Origin: Daucus carota subsp. sativus | Taxonomy: Eukaryota; Streptophyta; Magnoliopsida; Apiales; Apiaceae | NCBI RefSeq assembly: GCF_001625215.2 | Contig: NC_030383.2 | Location: forward strand, 49,782,380-49,846,379 | Length of the DNA: 64,000 nt | Direction of reading: 5' to 3' | Shown here: one piece after another, positions 50,282 through 62,100 of the stretch | Position numbering within the stretch: the stretch's first letter is position 1 | How the letters are laid out: every line of letters starts with the position of its first letter | Program-made: the position numbers and the translations under genes | Notes under the pieces: generated by a model | The model's database searches: none | Told to the model about the DNA's origin: nothing | Seen by the model: only the letters and a program-made list of their open reading frames with translations

Positions 50282-53200
50282 CAAAACCTAATCACAACAC
50301 TTAATCCGTAACCAAAAGAGTTGAAATACTAAAAATATTGCAGTGCTTTAGAAGAATCAAGAGGATGTGCTGCCACTTTCACTTGGAACATGTACATCAC
50401 CACTACAAACTCTTGTCAGGGTCTTATAATGAGATAGAGGTGGTAAATTGATAAATATACATAGGAAAGGTAGCAGCTGAATTATTAGTGGGCTGAAAAA
50501 ATATTAAACTAAATGTCCAGAAAATAAATATTGAGCTTGCATGCTCAGATATTAAATTTACAGGCTGCAACATTATTAATGATCTGGAGCAGAATATTGG
50601 AGAAGGTAACATAATTGGAAAGGTATGTAAGTTAATACAAAACATGAGACCAATAATAACATTTTCTTATGCATACAAAGAACAACTTTGAGAAATTAAT
50701 ATATTTAAGCTCATTCTCGGCAACAAAGGAGGGAATTTTATATCCAGATATAGCAAACAAAAAGTATATGCAAAAAACTGAAACAAAGCCAAGAAGACCT
50801 TCAACCTAGGATAGACAATGTAGGAATTGTAGTTATATATATAAATTGCATGACAAATTGATCCATACAAGATAAGAAAGAAAAAAGAAAGGAAAAAGTA
50901 CCTGGTAAATAACATCCCAAGGCAAACAACCTAGAAAATCAATTAGAAAACGTGATTTCAAATACCTGCAACAATAAAGGGTGTACATAACCAACTAAAA
51001 ATATGAACACCGCAAAGTAGAATCTATGGGTACACAAATAAACCTAAAGTTTACTGACCAAGGTACAAAATGAAATGTGACAAGTCCTAATAATGTGTTT
51101 GGGGGATGTGTTTATAAAATGGTATAACTAATCTTAGTAACTTGTCTAGCAAATGCCGAAGGTCTCAGAGTATTCTACCAGAAAATGATGTGACTAGTAC
51201 ATTACATGGTGAAATCTTTTTCGATAGTAGATGGTCCACAACCACCTTAAAATTCGCTACACCAACTGGTAATTGTTTTGGACCTCAGGCAAGTTCCTAC
51301 AACTAGCCCTGTAAATATAAGTCAAATAATGCAAGAACTGCAAAACTGCATTTTTAGCTTAATTACAATCTGAATATATACAGAATGTGAGTTCAGTGTA
51401 AATAAACTATTACAGTATCACTATACAGTTATCAAATTAGAGCATTTCATTTGAAGTATAGCATCCACAAAATTTAACATTGTTCCCAATCAACCTTGAC
51501 ATTCTAGAGCTCAATGTACCTCCTAAAGAAGATTGCAGTATATGGGTTAGTTTCAAATCTCTGAAAGGAAAGTGACCATTTTCTCCCAGCCGCAACCATT
51601 TAAGAGAGTGAGCCTGTATTCTAATTCCACAACTATTGCAACAAGGTTTCAGCAGATCAAATTGTATAAGCCTTCTTCTGTTTATTACAACCAATGGGAA
51701 GGTGTGCTGAGTAGAGAAATATGATGGAGAAGGGTAGTTTTAGGGTGATGTGAGCCTGTTATAATTAACACAACCATGTATGTCCAATAAACTAGCTAAG
51801 ACGTTGTATGAAGCATGTGGAAATGAAAATATCATGGAAATAATGCAATTGACTCTAAATACGTTTTGTGTGTAGTCGTATAGTCGTATATATCAGATAT
51901 ACTATATATAGCGAAACAACATCCTGGAAATGATGCACTTGACTCTAATAACCTTATGTATCTGGTCATAGATATTACATATACAGAATCTACTAATGCT
52001 AGACATGGTAAACGTTTTCCCACTACTTGTTTATACAGAGATGTTATACTCACAAATTATACGAGTTAGAACTGATAGTGAAACTTCCTCATCTCCTCAT
52101 ACACCTACCTTCTGGAACAAACATAACCAAACAACTGATCTAGATCTAAATAATAACACCACAAAGGAAAACAAGCATGAGAGAGATTTCAAAAGATAAT
52201 CAAAGATACTATGATGGTTGATAAGTTGTTACATATGTTACAAAACGTGATGCAAAAACAATCATAAAAGCAACCCATGTCATGTCATTCCAGACCAGTA
52301 TACACTTGAACCATATAATTTATCACGCCAAATAAAAATTCCCAACACAAAAACATTAATCAGATTCCAAACCACATGAAGGAAAATCGTCTTTAAGAAA
52401 ACCAGTAATTCACCTCAAGAGCCCGAATGGAAAATGCAACAAATAATCTCCTCTATTCTAAACCTCATCAATCATTAGACAATTTAAGAACTCTTTCTAA
52501 ATAACAATTCTAAACATACATGAGAAACAAAATAATCAAAACTTACTATACTTGTACAAGTTACCAAATGAAAAGTCAAATGAGTTTAAGTTGGACTGAG
52601 TAATCATTTCATACCTTCTTCTTTTTTAACCAGGGCTTAAGACCAGCAATGTTAGTGAGTACGTTTTCGAGACATGATATACATATGTGGTCAGATTGTA
52701 TGCATCATTTGCATGATATAATATGAGTTCTGTATGTTGTATGCTAGTTTGTTTGACATATGTCGTGGTGTTGGCAAAACCACACATCATCCCAAAACTA
52801 ACCTTCTCCATGTTGTCTATTTACCTTAGGCACCAAGAAGGCTTATAGCCAAACAGACTATCTCACTGTCATGCCATAACTGTATATGTAGTAACTGTGT
52901 TATCAATATATTTTAATGGCTCTCCCGAATGGTTTCATAAAAGGAGCCTTCTTTGAAACAAAGTTAATTAGTGAAATCACAACTATTATTGACAATAATC
53001 TCCTTTAGTTTTAGAATATAAAATTGTATGAGATGTAAATTACTTAGCTTATAAACAATCAAGGACTAATATGAATAGAGGGACTTTACGGACCAACTTG
53101 AACAGAAAGTTTCAGGGTTTGATTTCTAAACATGAAATATTTAATATATTATGAGCATACATTGAAACGAAAAAAGAAACGGCATCAATACAACTGCACA

Positions 53201-55676
53201 ATGAAGAAACACAATATAATACAACCGCGCCATAAATTGGTTTTCAGTTGGTTTTATAGTTTACCGCACTAAAACCAAAGGAGGCTCCCCTATTTAAGTT
53301 GGCCACAAAAATTCAAAATCACAAATATTTGCATATGTGTGCGAATAAGAAAGAGAATACGAGTAATTGTATTGTTGCATTTGTAATTTAAAAAAGCGAA
53401 GAGAAAGAGAGAGACCTTATGGCAATGCGATTGTGATTAAAGACGAGAGAATGAGAATGAGAGTCCCAATAGGCGACGAAGAAGTGAATGACGATGTCGA
53501 TGAGGAAAGCAAGCTGACCAGCAATGTCAAGGAGGAACAAATTCTCTGGCAAACCTCTGAAGAAACCGAATTCCAGCGGGGTGAAAAAGGAGGAGTAAAC
53601 TGCCCATATTAGTATGAATTGTGTCCACAACACATATCCCCTGCATCATCATCATCATTGCCACTTTACATATAATTTCACCTCCATTGTCTATTTCATA
53701 ATTGGGGTTTTAGGGTTTCTAACGGCTCGGGTAATCAGACTTTCCCGACTAAGCTAAGTAGGCAGTAAAATTAAGTCACAAAATATACAGATTCCGAAAT
53801 CAATACTGTAATTAAGCAATCGTTTCTTTCTAGTATCCGTTTCCAATTTCCAATCTACAACAGGCAGATCTATAGGACATACACGAACACATACTTTATA
53901 AGCAATGCAGTTATCAAATTCAAAGTGGATTCGGCCGCGGAAACGCTCCGATGTAATCCGGGATATTGAATAGTTACAGGTGAACGTAGTACCGATTAGC
54001 GTCGATTTGGAATTATTTTTATCTAATCTCTTGAATTCTTTTACTCAATTAAGCTGGTTTGGATATATTTGGGGCAGTTTGGTTCATGGTGTCTGAAATT
54101 TGGGTCAGTTCATTCCAAATCATACCTCTTCCAACCTCATATCGCTACTTGAACCGAACAATCTCTTTATGAGTTAAATTTTTTAGGGTGAGTATCGACT
54201 TCTCGCACGAGAAGGTATATAAGATACTCGATCATCCCATTTCACCCTTGTGAGCGTTGAAAAGCTAAAGATTTCGAGTAAATATTATTTTTGACTTCAT
54301 TCCGATATAAAAATCAATCGGAACATGTCGGATATTTAGATGATTGAATCGGCGAGTAAAATATTGAGGCTAGGGGTGGGCATAAAAATCTGAAAACTGG
54401 ATTATCTGATTTTCTGATCCGGTATCCGATTCCGATTTACAAAAATCCGAAAATTCAGATATTTTATCCAAAAAATTGGACTGGATATTTGATCCCCATT
54501 TTTTTCATAAATCCGAATTCTAATCATTATTTTCTATAAGACCGGATATCCGGATCGATCCGGTTTTTGATTTCTATCTAAAATAAATAAATTTTTCATG
54601 ATTAATATACTTACTAAAGATAAATAATACACTACATGTTATTGATAATATAAATTATTATGATTATATTGTTTATATATATATATATATAAGAATTCAT
54701 TATATTTGATTAAATATAGTCAGTGTGATGATCACAAATATCATTTATAAGAACTATAATAAAAATTAAATTTTATATTCCACTAAAATTAAATGAAGTA
54801 TAAGAAAAATAATATTATAGATGCTAAACTTAAAATTTTGTTTTTTTAAGTTGCTACTAATTATTTATAATTTATAAACTTAGTTGTAGAAGATTAAAAA
54901 TATAATTTAATTGAAGAATAATTTATGAATTAAATGTAGTTATATGTAACAAATTCGGATCTGAATTATCCGGTTATTTGCATGGATATCCGGAATCGGA
55001 ACCGGAATTGATTTATGAAGATCCGCAAAACTGGATATCCGATTTGATATTAATAACCGGACCGGATATCCGGTTTTGCTCATCCCTAATTGAGGCTACA
55101 TTGCTACACACCCTCAAATATCTAAAATTAAAAAGGACATTAAGTTCATTTCAAAACTGATAAAACATTTTTTATTGCTCACCCCTAATTGAGGCCACAT
55201 AGCTTCACCCTCAAATATTCAAAATTGGAAAGAGCATTAAGTTTATTTATGTCAAAATTGATAAACCATTTTCTATTATTATAATGACAGCGTGTGATGA
55301 ATAATTCAAAAAAAAAAACTACGTGATAAATTTGATAAATTATTTATTTGAATGTTTTAATCGACCACTTAAAGTTGAAAATGACTACTTAAATCCCAGG
55401 CGCTCTAAAACTAAACTATTAGTTGATCTCATGTTATTGAGACAAGAATGTAGTGGTGTGAGCCCGCTGTGAGCAAGCATATATGTGTAAAGAAGTCAAG
55501 TAGAGAGCTAACCAGCTCTGAGGATGAATGAAAAGGCCTCGAGGGTGAGCATGAGCAGTTGACACAAACGCAAGTGTTTTCTCCCAGCACAAAGATACCG
55601 ATAATAATTTGTTACTGGGAGATCCTTCTTCTTTTTCGTCGCAAGCATCTTCGATCTCTTCTCTATTTATATCCAT
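40415..55676 (-). CDS. SKOR: SKOR/GORK-type outward-rectifying Shaker K+ channel
   Basis: Thirteen exons: 55676-55513, 53640-53416, 50965-50902, 48819-48480, 47436-47141, 46672-46592, 46105-46015, 44405-44185, 43904-43716, 42402-42327, 42198-41904, 41770-41649 and 40653-40415, joining to 800 residues (SKOR 828, GORK 820). Order: cytosolic N-terminus; S1-S4 ([20 protein letters not shown], then [12 protein letters not shown] as S4); pore TMATVGYGD across the exon 4/5 junction; S6 with [13 protein letters not shown], the Asp-Met motif of outward rectifiers; cyclic-nucleotide-binding-like domain ([19 protein letters not shown]); ankyrin repeats ([40 protein letters not shown]); KHA domain ([19 protein letters not shown]). 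Known role: depolarisation-activated K+ efflux, as in xylem loading (SKOR) or stomatal closure (GORK). SKOR or GORK cannot be settled by eye. Exon 1 is small and 1.9 kb upstream; introns 1 and 3 are transposon-rich. Confidence 0.92.
44511..44595. repeat. (TATG)n / (TATATG)n microsatellite in channel intron 7
   Basis: Run of TATG then TATATG units, abutting the left end of the repeat element at 44597. Confidence 0.9.
44597..44925. mobile_element. Repeat element family A, copy 1
   Basis: Left end carries ATCAAATAGAAACC and ACTAAAATAGAAACTAGAAAC; right end carries the complement (GTTTCTAGTTTCTATTCTA, then GGTTTATAGTGGAGTAGA). A related copy lies at 49075-49762. It is intronic and non-coding; the right boundary is approximate. 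Confidence 0.55.
45084..45131. repeat. (CA)n(TA)2(TG)n compound microsatellite
   Basis: A CA run followed by TATA and a TG run, self-complementary overall, in intron 7 of the K+ channel gene. Confidence 0.9.
46209..46229. repeat. Poly(C)21 tract followed by a (CA)n run
   Basis: Twenty-one consecutive C, then AACCACACACACACACACAC. On the minus (sense) strand this is a G21 run within intron 6 of the K+ channel gene, about 100 bases upstream of the exon 7 acceptor. Confidence 0.9.
49075..49762. mobile_element. Repeat element family A, copy 2, flanked by (TA)n
   Basis: Starts GGCTAATGATCAAATAGAAA right after a (TA)n run (49059-49074) and ends GGTTTCTATTGGAGTAAAAC, TC before a (TA)n block at 49763. 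Inverted ends as in copy 1. The interior is unusual: about 49263-49670 is a purine-rich GGWGRTGG-type tract absent from copy 1. It lies in intron 3 of the K+ channel gene. Confidence 0.55.
49763..49823. repeat. (TA)n(GA)n microsatellite
   Basis: About 20 TA units followed by about 11 GA units, lying exactly between repeat elements A (ending 49762) and B (starting 49824). Confidence 0.95.
49824..50221. mobile_element. Repeat element family B, flanked by microsatellites
   Basis: Left end TTAAGTTCAATGGAGACCAC, later GGAGACCACATATGTTCTGC; right end GCAGAACATATGTGGTCCGA.. CGGTCTCCATAGAACTTTC, a diverged inverted repeat of about 60 bases. The interior repeats phrases like TGCAGAACAT and ATTTTACAAA. 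Flanked by (TA)n(GA)n on the left and (CT)n(TA)n on the right. Non-coding. Confidence 0.6.
50222..50281. repeat. (CT)n(TA)n microsatellite
   Basis: About 12 CT units followed by about 18 TA units at the right edge of element B; the mirror image of the block at 49763-49823. Confidence 0.95.
54371..55088. mobile_element. hAT-type non-autonomous element with 8-bp TSD
   Basis: Ends TAGGGGTGGGCA and TGCTCATCCCTA form terminal inverted repeats. The 8-base direct repeat ATTGAGGC flanks the element exactly (54363-54370 and 55089-55096), the hAT hallmark. The subterminal regions are rich in CCGGATATCCGG-type palindromes. It lies in intron 1 of the K+ channel gene. Confidence 0.85.
55089..55278. repeat. 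99-bp tandem duplication of the hAT flank
   Basis: Two diverged copies start with ATTGAGGC at 55089 and 55188. Between them, just before the second ATTGAGGC, stands TTGCTCACCCCTA, which matches the right terminus of the neighbouring hAT element. Confidence 0.7.
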
Positions 55677-55918
55677 CTTTCCGATTAATTTAACAATCAC
55701 CCTTCTGCAACAAATTAAGATACTGTATTTTATGCACTGATTGAGTTACCAACCAATGCCTTGAGCCTTTAGGCAGGCAGGATATATAAGCAGATAAAAT
55801 GAAGTGAAATTAGAGCTTACATTAGTGGCAGAGGAATATAGACAATAAGTGGTGGATGGAGAATCTGACAAAAAAATCTGGACTAGCTGAGAATAAAGCT
55901 ACAAGTCTATATAATTGC

Positions 55919-55943
55919 ATCTCTCTCTCTCTCTCTCTCTCTC
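55919..55943. repeat. (CT)n run upstream of the K+ channel gene
   Basis: About 12 CT units (GA on the sense strand) some 245 bases upstream of the ATG at 55676, so in the leader or promoter. GA-repeat tracts near plant promoters can bind BPC factors; a role here is inference. Confidence 0.6.
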
Positions 55944-56229
55944 AATAATTGTTGTGTGGATTAATAATGCACGTTAAAAGCTTGTGTAACAACTCTCGTG
56001 TTCCTTGAATATTACGTGAGCATAACTTACTGAAACAGAAAGGACTTGAAAGGGGTGAGCAGTGGCACGAATCCGCGTTTTCAGTTTCCATGCTCTATTG
56101 TTCTTCCTGGGAAGATTTCTTCACGTCTCTTTTCCTTACCTTCTTTGCTCTACTGGTTGATTACTATCGAATATATTTGAAGTAACTGAACAGAAGGTCT
56201 GATTCATTGGTTAGTACCTCTCCCGTGTT

Positions 56230-57049
56230 TCTGATTTGCAAGATGATCAGGAGGTTAAACGCAAAACGCCAATTTCCCATTGTCATTCTAAGTTTTATTC
56301 CAGTTTGCGATTCCTGAGTAAAGTGTAAAGTAATATAAATCGCCCTTCACCAAGTCATACTAAAATGTGTAGGAGAACAAATTTTCTAGCAGTCCATTCT
56401 TTATCTCCGCGGCTACAAGTTCTAATGCTAATCCTGCGGGAAGATACACAACTGTCCAAAACTATAAACACGCAATCCGGGGAATCAGGCTCTGTGGAGA
56501 ATGCTTTTAGTACACACGAGTTGCTACATTGTTTTTTCAAATCGAGTAACATGGAAGTGTAATGACCTCTTTCGTTAAAGGAGAAAATAACAAAAAACTT
56601 GCACGATTTTCAAACAGCCGCTCTACGGAGAAAAACAGCCAACTATGAATTGCAGATGGTATCTGCAGTCCACAACGTATATGGGACGGTACCAAATTCA
56701 TGCAAATTTATTTTGTCGACAGAGACAGGACTAGAATCGACGGTTTGTATAACCGACATTCTAACACATTATTCCAGAATTCAGCAATATTAACAAGCCA
56801 TGGTAAGGAAGGCGCTTTTTCGTATTGATCAACATCATGCCTGGACTTGCAGACTGCACGAAATCGAGCCTGATCAGCAAAACTGAGTCTGCTCATGATG
56901 TCCCTCAACGAATCGTCGTGAAGTTGAGGCCAAAGTGACCACATCACTTCGATCTCTGCACCAAAAAGTTTCAGCTTCTTATTGCTCACATCATCTCCTG
57001 CTCTTCCTAATTTCTTATGCTCCAAGAAACGAGAAAATACAGAGTACAT
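56230..57049 (-). pseudogene. Decayed F-box paralogue, head-to-head with the intact gene
   Basis: From an ATG at 57049 (MYSVFSRFLEHKK, like the intact MVSLFSYLEDF) it reads an F-box (LHDDSLRDIMSRLSFADQ, ARFRAVCK) and a stretch like the intact gene. Around 56739 one base is missing relative to the intact copy (TC for TCC), shifting frame to a TAA at 56708. Beyond it the second frame continues the homology (SVDKINL), then hits TAG and a deletion. A later piece (PDSPDCVFIVLDSCV, GDKEWTAR at about 56370-56510) aligns with PSLPDCVFLI and GDKEWTCR. Weak homology persists to about 56230. Several stops and indels make it non-functional. Confidence 0.8.
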
Positions 57050-57403
57050 CTTACAATGTAGTTCCAAAACGTTGAGACAGAATTAAGTGTGAACTGGGAA
57101 CTTGTAATCTAAAGCCAACGTAGTCATGGGTTTCTACATGTAATAAATTTAGTTACGGGGTGAAACAAATTTAATGTTTTGCAATGAAGTATTTAAACGA
57201 AATTTAATTTAAGAATAATAATAATAATTCAAGATATGTATTAAGAAATCCTTGCAAGTTATATCTAAGAAGATAAGAAGAAAGTGTCATAAACTCATAG
57301 GAGAACTCTTGTTAGAAAACGAATTCCATCAGGTAAAGGAAACTGTATCTCTAAATTTATATTATTATATTCATTCAGCGAACACAAATAAAACTATCAA
57401 AGA
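57050..57403. other. Divergent region between the F-box pseudogene and F-box gene
   Basis: 354 bases between two start codons pointing away from each other; must hold the promoter of the intact F-box gene. AT-rich, with no clear TATA box. Confidence 0.5.
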
Positions 57404-58648
57404 ATGATGGTGAGTTTATTTTCTTATTTAGAAGATTTCACAGTGGTTGAAAAGGAGAAGAATCAGCAGGCGGTGAAAAAGACTAGTGAAGATAAAAAAT
57501 TATCACTGTTGTCTAAGCTTCTGATGAATCTGTCGAGGAGAACAATGGAGAAATTATGTTTTGCTGATCAGATTCGTTTTAATGGCATCAGCAAAAGATG
57601 GCTGTATCTTGATAAATATCGAAAAGCGCCATCTGGTTCACTACCATGTTTTGCAAGTGTTGAGAAACTTCAGAATGGAAATTTGCAGTGTCAGTTCTAT
57701 GAATCATCCGATTTTAATCCCTTCTCTGTTGATAAAATAGACTTGGGTAGGTTTTGTATTGTTGCGGATTCCCTTTATTGTACGTGCAAATTTGGTTGGC
57801 TATTTTTGTCGATGATAAATTGGTGCAGTACTACCAGCACGAGCTTCTTGTTGTACTCTTCGTTGACGAAGGATATCATCAAACTCCCTACTTTTGTCCA
57901 TTCGAAGAGTCATCAGTATTCAAGATTCGTCTCAGCATTCTCCAGCGATCCTAGTTTGCCAGATTGCGTGTTCTTGATCTTGCATTATGACGTTGATATT
58001 GATAACAGAATTACAGTTAGCACGTGTTGTCAGGGAGATAAAGAATGGACTTGCAGAGAATATGACAGAGGGGATATTAATTACATGTGTTTTGGTAGCA
58101 CTCCTGTTTACCTTGGCGGAAGTTTCTACTTTGTTTCTTCTGTTGGCGAAGTGGCGTCATACAACGTTGCTCTCCAGGAATGGAAGGCTGTGAGAAATTT
58201 GTTGAATGGAATCACTCACTGCAATACAGGGTACGAAGCTTTCGAGTTGAATGGAGAGCTGGGACTCGTATATTTCTATGATGATGAGTTGAATGGAGGG
58301 TATGATGATTGTGAGAAGTTAGGTTATGTAAGAATATTTGATCAGGCTGACAAGATTTGGGTACGTCTGGAAAGTTTAGGCCATCGAGCATTGTATGTTA
58401 GCAGCAACACCTTTTCGATTTCAGCCGACGGAGAGGAAGCAAGAAAGAATGGGGTACTGCCCGGCAAGATTTATCGTACTGATAGAAGCGGGTGCGTTAG
58501 TGTTTACTCCTTGGTGAAAGGCGACCTGTTTAAGTTCAGCCCTTGTCCAGGAAGTCGAAATCGAGAAGAAGTGGTTGATGGAAAATTAGGGTTTTGGGTT
58601 GAACCTCGTTATCAGCTGCAGACGGAGTCCAGGTACAAAAAGTGGTAA
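57404..58648 (+). CDS. F-box protein, DUF295/SKIP23-like, intronless
   Basis: A single exon of 414 residues starting MMVSLFSYLEDF. A degenerate F-box lies at about residues 36-75 (LLSKLLMNLSRRTMEKLCFADQ, then IRFNGISKRW), with the usual LP..LL start weakened. The rest resembles the DUF295 beta-propeller-like region of plant F-box proteins: LPDCVFLILHYDVD, CCQGDKEWTCREY, VYLGGSFYFVSSVGEVASYN, then KIYRTDRSGCVSVYSLVKGD near the end. Such proteins usually serve as substrate adaptors in SCF E3 ubiquitin ligases; the weak F-box makes Skp1 binding uncertain. It has a decayed inverted paralogue at 56230-57049. Its target is unknown. Confidence 0.82.
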   Translation: MMVSLFSYLEDFTVVEKEKNQQAVKKTSEDKKLSLLSKLLMNLSRRTMEKLCFADQIRFNGISKRWLYLDKYRKAPSGSLPCFASVEKLQNGNLQCQFYESSDFNPFSVDKIDLGRFCIVADSLYCTCKFGWLFLSMINWCSTTSTSFLLYSSLTKDIIKLPTFVHSKSHQYSRFVSAFSSDPSLPDCVFLILHYDVDIDNRITVSTCCQGDKEWTCREYDRGDINYMCFGSTPVYLGGSFYFVSSVGEVASYNVALQEWKAVRNLLNGITHCNTGYEAFELNGELGLVYFYDDELNGGYDDCEKLGYVRIFDQADKIWVRLESLGHRALYVSSNTFSISADGEEARKNGVLPGKIYRTDRSGCVSVYSLVKGDLFKFSPCPGSRNREEVVDGKLGFWVEPRYQLQTESRYKKW

Positions 58649-59114
58649 TGTGTAAAGGCTGTGTTACCCGCGGATGGAGTGCGTTATGATGAAGATATTA
58701 TCTGTTATAAAGCAGCGTTATTCTGCTCTTTCCATGATTTATAAAATTGGCTATTCAAGTATTCAGATGGTTGAAACGCACAGAGTTTTTCAACAAAACC
58801 AAAAACAAAAGCAGAAAAAAGTATGGTTAACAAAAACGGAACTCTGAGTCTAAATATACAAATTCATATATTAAACTATGACCAACCAAAGTTACAACCC
58901 CGTCCTGGAGATTTTCAATGTAAAAGCCTACAATTTCACATACTTTTATATATGAAACATCAAAACTCCTGAACATTTGTTTGTTCATATAAACTCTGAC
59001 ATGCGAACTTTTTCTCACAGCTTGACACACAACGCATAAAGCGGAGAACCCCGACTAACTAAAGTTACGAACACAAAATTACTATGTTTAAAATCTTCAA
59101 ATCTTCAGGTGTAA
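58649..59114. other. Convergent spacer: 3' UTRs of F-box and DHA kinase genes
   Basis: 466 bases between convergent stop codons. AT-rich; probably 3' UTR sequence. The 67-codon minus ORF at 58827-59030 shows no family signature. Confidence 0.5.
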
Positions 59115-62100
59115 TTAGTTCATGTCCTTCACGGCCAAGGCTGCTGCTCTGTACCAAGCAGCTGCAGCCATGGCTCCTGGATCCGGAACTGATGCAAGGA
59201 TCTCTGCAGGAACATAACTTGAACGACCAGCCTACAAAAAATCAAAAATTGCTAATCTTTTTAGTTACTGAAAAGGAACAACAGGTTGCACACAGCGCAA
59301 ATAAATCTTAATTACATAATTGATCAGTTGATGATTTAATATGTAGTCATGAAGTATACCATTTAAACCAAATAAAACCATGTGGACTGACCACTGTCAA
59401 TATGCTACAAATTAGGTTCAAGTACACAGCGGCATAGACAGAAACGAAATTATGGGGGTCTTTTTTAATATATTTTTACGAGAAAGCAACTAAACAAAAA
59501 TTACTAAAGAGCTGTATTCACAGTTCCATATTGTCCTTGACGACTTTTCCTGTTTTGAATATGTTAGATATTTGGATTTAAAACTTGGAGTTGAGCTTTG
59601 TTTTGCTTTTATTATTGACTATGTGGTCAATTTCTATTTTTATATGGGTTCAACAACTATTTTGATAATAAATATAACATTAAAACAATTGTGGGTTCAA
59701 ATGACCTCTTATAGTTACATGTAGCTATGCCTCTGCATGTACAGCTACACAATAAACAATATAAAATAGAGGGTTCATACACAAGTATATTGCTAACATT
59801 CTCAGTGTGATTACTTCTGAAGGGTTTGCCAGAACCCTGATCCTTTGGATAGAATTTTGTAAAGTTCATACTCCCATTTTAGTTATAGTTTTACTAAATC
59901 AAAACATAGCCCATTCAAAAGAATAAATAATTAAAACATAGTTGCATAGATTTAAAGACAGGCAGCTATCCACGTCAGAAACAATGACCATCCGGATCTC
60001 AACTATGGAAAATAATACAAGTTTGGGCCATTTATGTTTGATATAATTATTAAAACCCTTGACTAGTAACAAATTTGCTATAAATATGTAATATATTTAG
60101 TTGTAGAGCTATCCTATGAATCAACTTTCGAATACTTTTTTAGTTTTTCCTAATGAAATCAGTAGGACATCAGGAGATGATGCGATTAATTATATACTAC
60201 AAAAAGAGTGTTTAAAAATAGTCCATAGGATTACTCTAAAGGATCAAGTAACGGAAATCTATATAATCCTCATATACAAACATAGTCTTCAGGGATTATT
60301 TTACTTGTATTATGAGAGGACGCTTCAGCATTTGATTCATATAATTATATTATTTCGAACTTTCCAATCAATATTAGTTGCAAGAAACTCAGAGATACAA
60401 GGAAGTTTATGGAGTACAATATCACCTGTGCCTTCATATTCTTTGTGTCCTCAGCTCCAGATAACGCTGCTTCAGATGAGAGAACAAAGCAATCAACAGG
60501 ATCATCCCCAGCGGTCAATCTCTGATTATGCAGAGAATATCAGTTAACAACTAAAGGTAAGCAATAAACAGAATAATCCATTATAAATCAAATAGGACCT
60601 CTTTCAGAACTGAAGCTGCTGGGATAAGAGCATCAAGCATTGTGCGGTACCCTGCACTGGCACCTCCATATTTGCTGATTGCAGCAATAGCAGATTCCAG
60701 AGCATCAGCCCCTGAAACAGTAGCACAGTTCAAGAAAATAATAATATTCACACACAGGTGCTCAGCTTGAATTTAACAGGGAGTTAATCTTACAGGACAG
60801 TGGTGTTATGACTGATTCGCTCCTCGCCTTCAAATTAGAATATGCAGCCTTGCAGAATATATCATATCTGTTTCAGAAATTATTGAAAGTAAGTACAAAC
60901 AAACGTGCACAGGAAATTGAGCAATTAAATACAAAAGCTAGTGATGGCATCTACATAATCCCACTGGTTCCGCCCATCACCCTTCTGATAGAGGATCCGA
61001 TCTCATTAATTGTTTCAGCAGCATCATTGAGGGGATAGCTGGAATTTACAAACAGAAAAAAAAATTAAAAAGGGTTCGAAATTTTGATAGTTATACTCAA
61101 CAAATAAGTAAGCCACCTTCTTCGGTATCTCCTTGAATCCTAATTGTACTGTAAAAATCTAAATAATTAATATCCAAACAACCTACTATTTAATACCACC
61201 AAAAGATTTTGAAAAGGCACATTTCTTGGTATCAACAACAAATTCTATAAATGAAGGGATACACTGATTACCAACTTTCAAAAAATACAGCTTATCATAT
61301 TTCATATCAATTTCAATAAGTAAGCCTGCATCGCAGGAACCCTCAACACAACTGCTAAATAGGACTCCCGACAATCCCCTCTTCAATAAATTACGAGTTG
61401 CCATGAACAGTAGATTGTATGAAGCATACGCGCCCGTGGTACTTCACTATTAAAGCTTAGGCACTTCTACATCTTAAGTGACACCGAGAAATTATGTATG
61501 TAACAAGTGGTCGGTGATCCTATCACTTAGGTACTCTCAACTTCTTGTTTCCCTAATATACGGCTTTTGCTTAATGATGGAACTTGAAGAACCACTGACA
61601 ATAAGGGATCTTGAGACTATAATCACATGACTTGCTAATGTAGCACAAGAACTTCCACGCTGATAAAATTACACATACAAGAAATTATCAGAATGAAACA
61701 AGCTAATATATGTCTAAAAATTTGCTGCTGAAGCACACAATCTTTGCAGATGTATTTAGTTTATGCAAAACAATTACAAGGCAATTTCTTTTTCGTATTT
61801 AGTATTCTGTCTGAATCATGACGAATCACTGCATACAATAACAAGTTGACTACATAGTCCCATCACATTTAAGCTTTACATTTCACAGAGAATTCCAATT
61901 AGCTTATAAAATATGAGCTTACTGCTTTTTAAGATCATCAAGAATAGCCACTGCACCTTTGCACATCTGTAAAGTACAGACATATCAGCAATAAACACAA
62001 TTAATATATATATAGATAGATAGATAGAACACATGCTGCAATGGTCAAACAGGGCATAGAATTAACATTCCCATGACTAAACGACTTACTGTTGACCCAC

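Noticed and set aside
53388..53633. K+ channel start at the exon 2 ORF edge (codon at 53633)
   Set aside because: That codon is GTG directly after a splice acceptor; a first exon at 55676-55513 ending FIHPQSW joins in frame and matches the SKOR/GORK N-terminus.
60116..60547. 143-codon plus ORF
   Set aside because: Overlaps a well-supported DHA kinase exon in antisense and has no family signature.
61186..61404. 72-codon minus ORF starting MATRNLLKRG in a DHA kinase intron
   Set aside because: Short, intronic, no clear family match. A captured gene fragment is possible but I could not support it.
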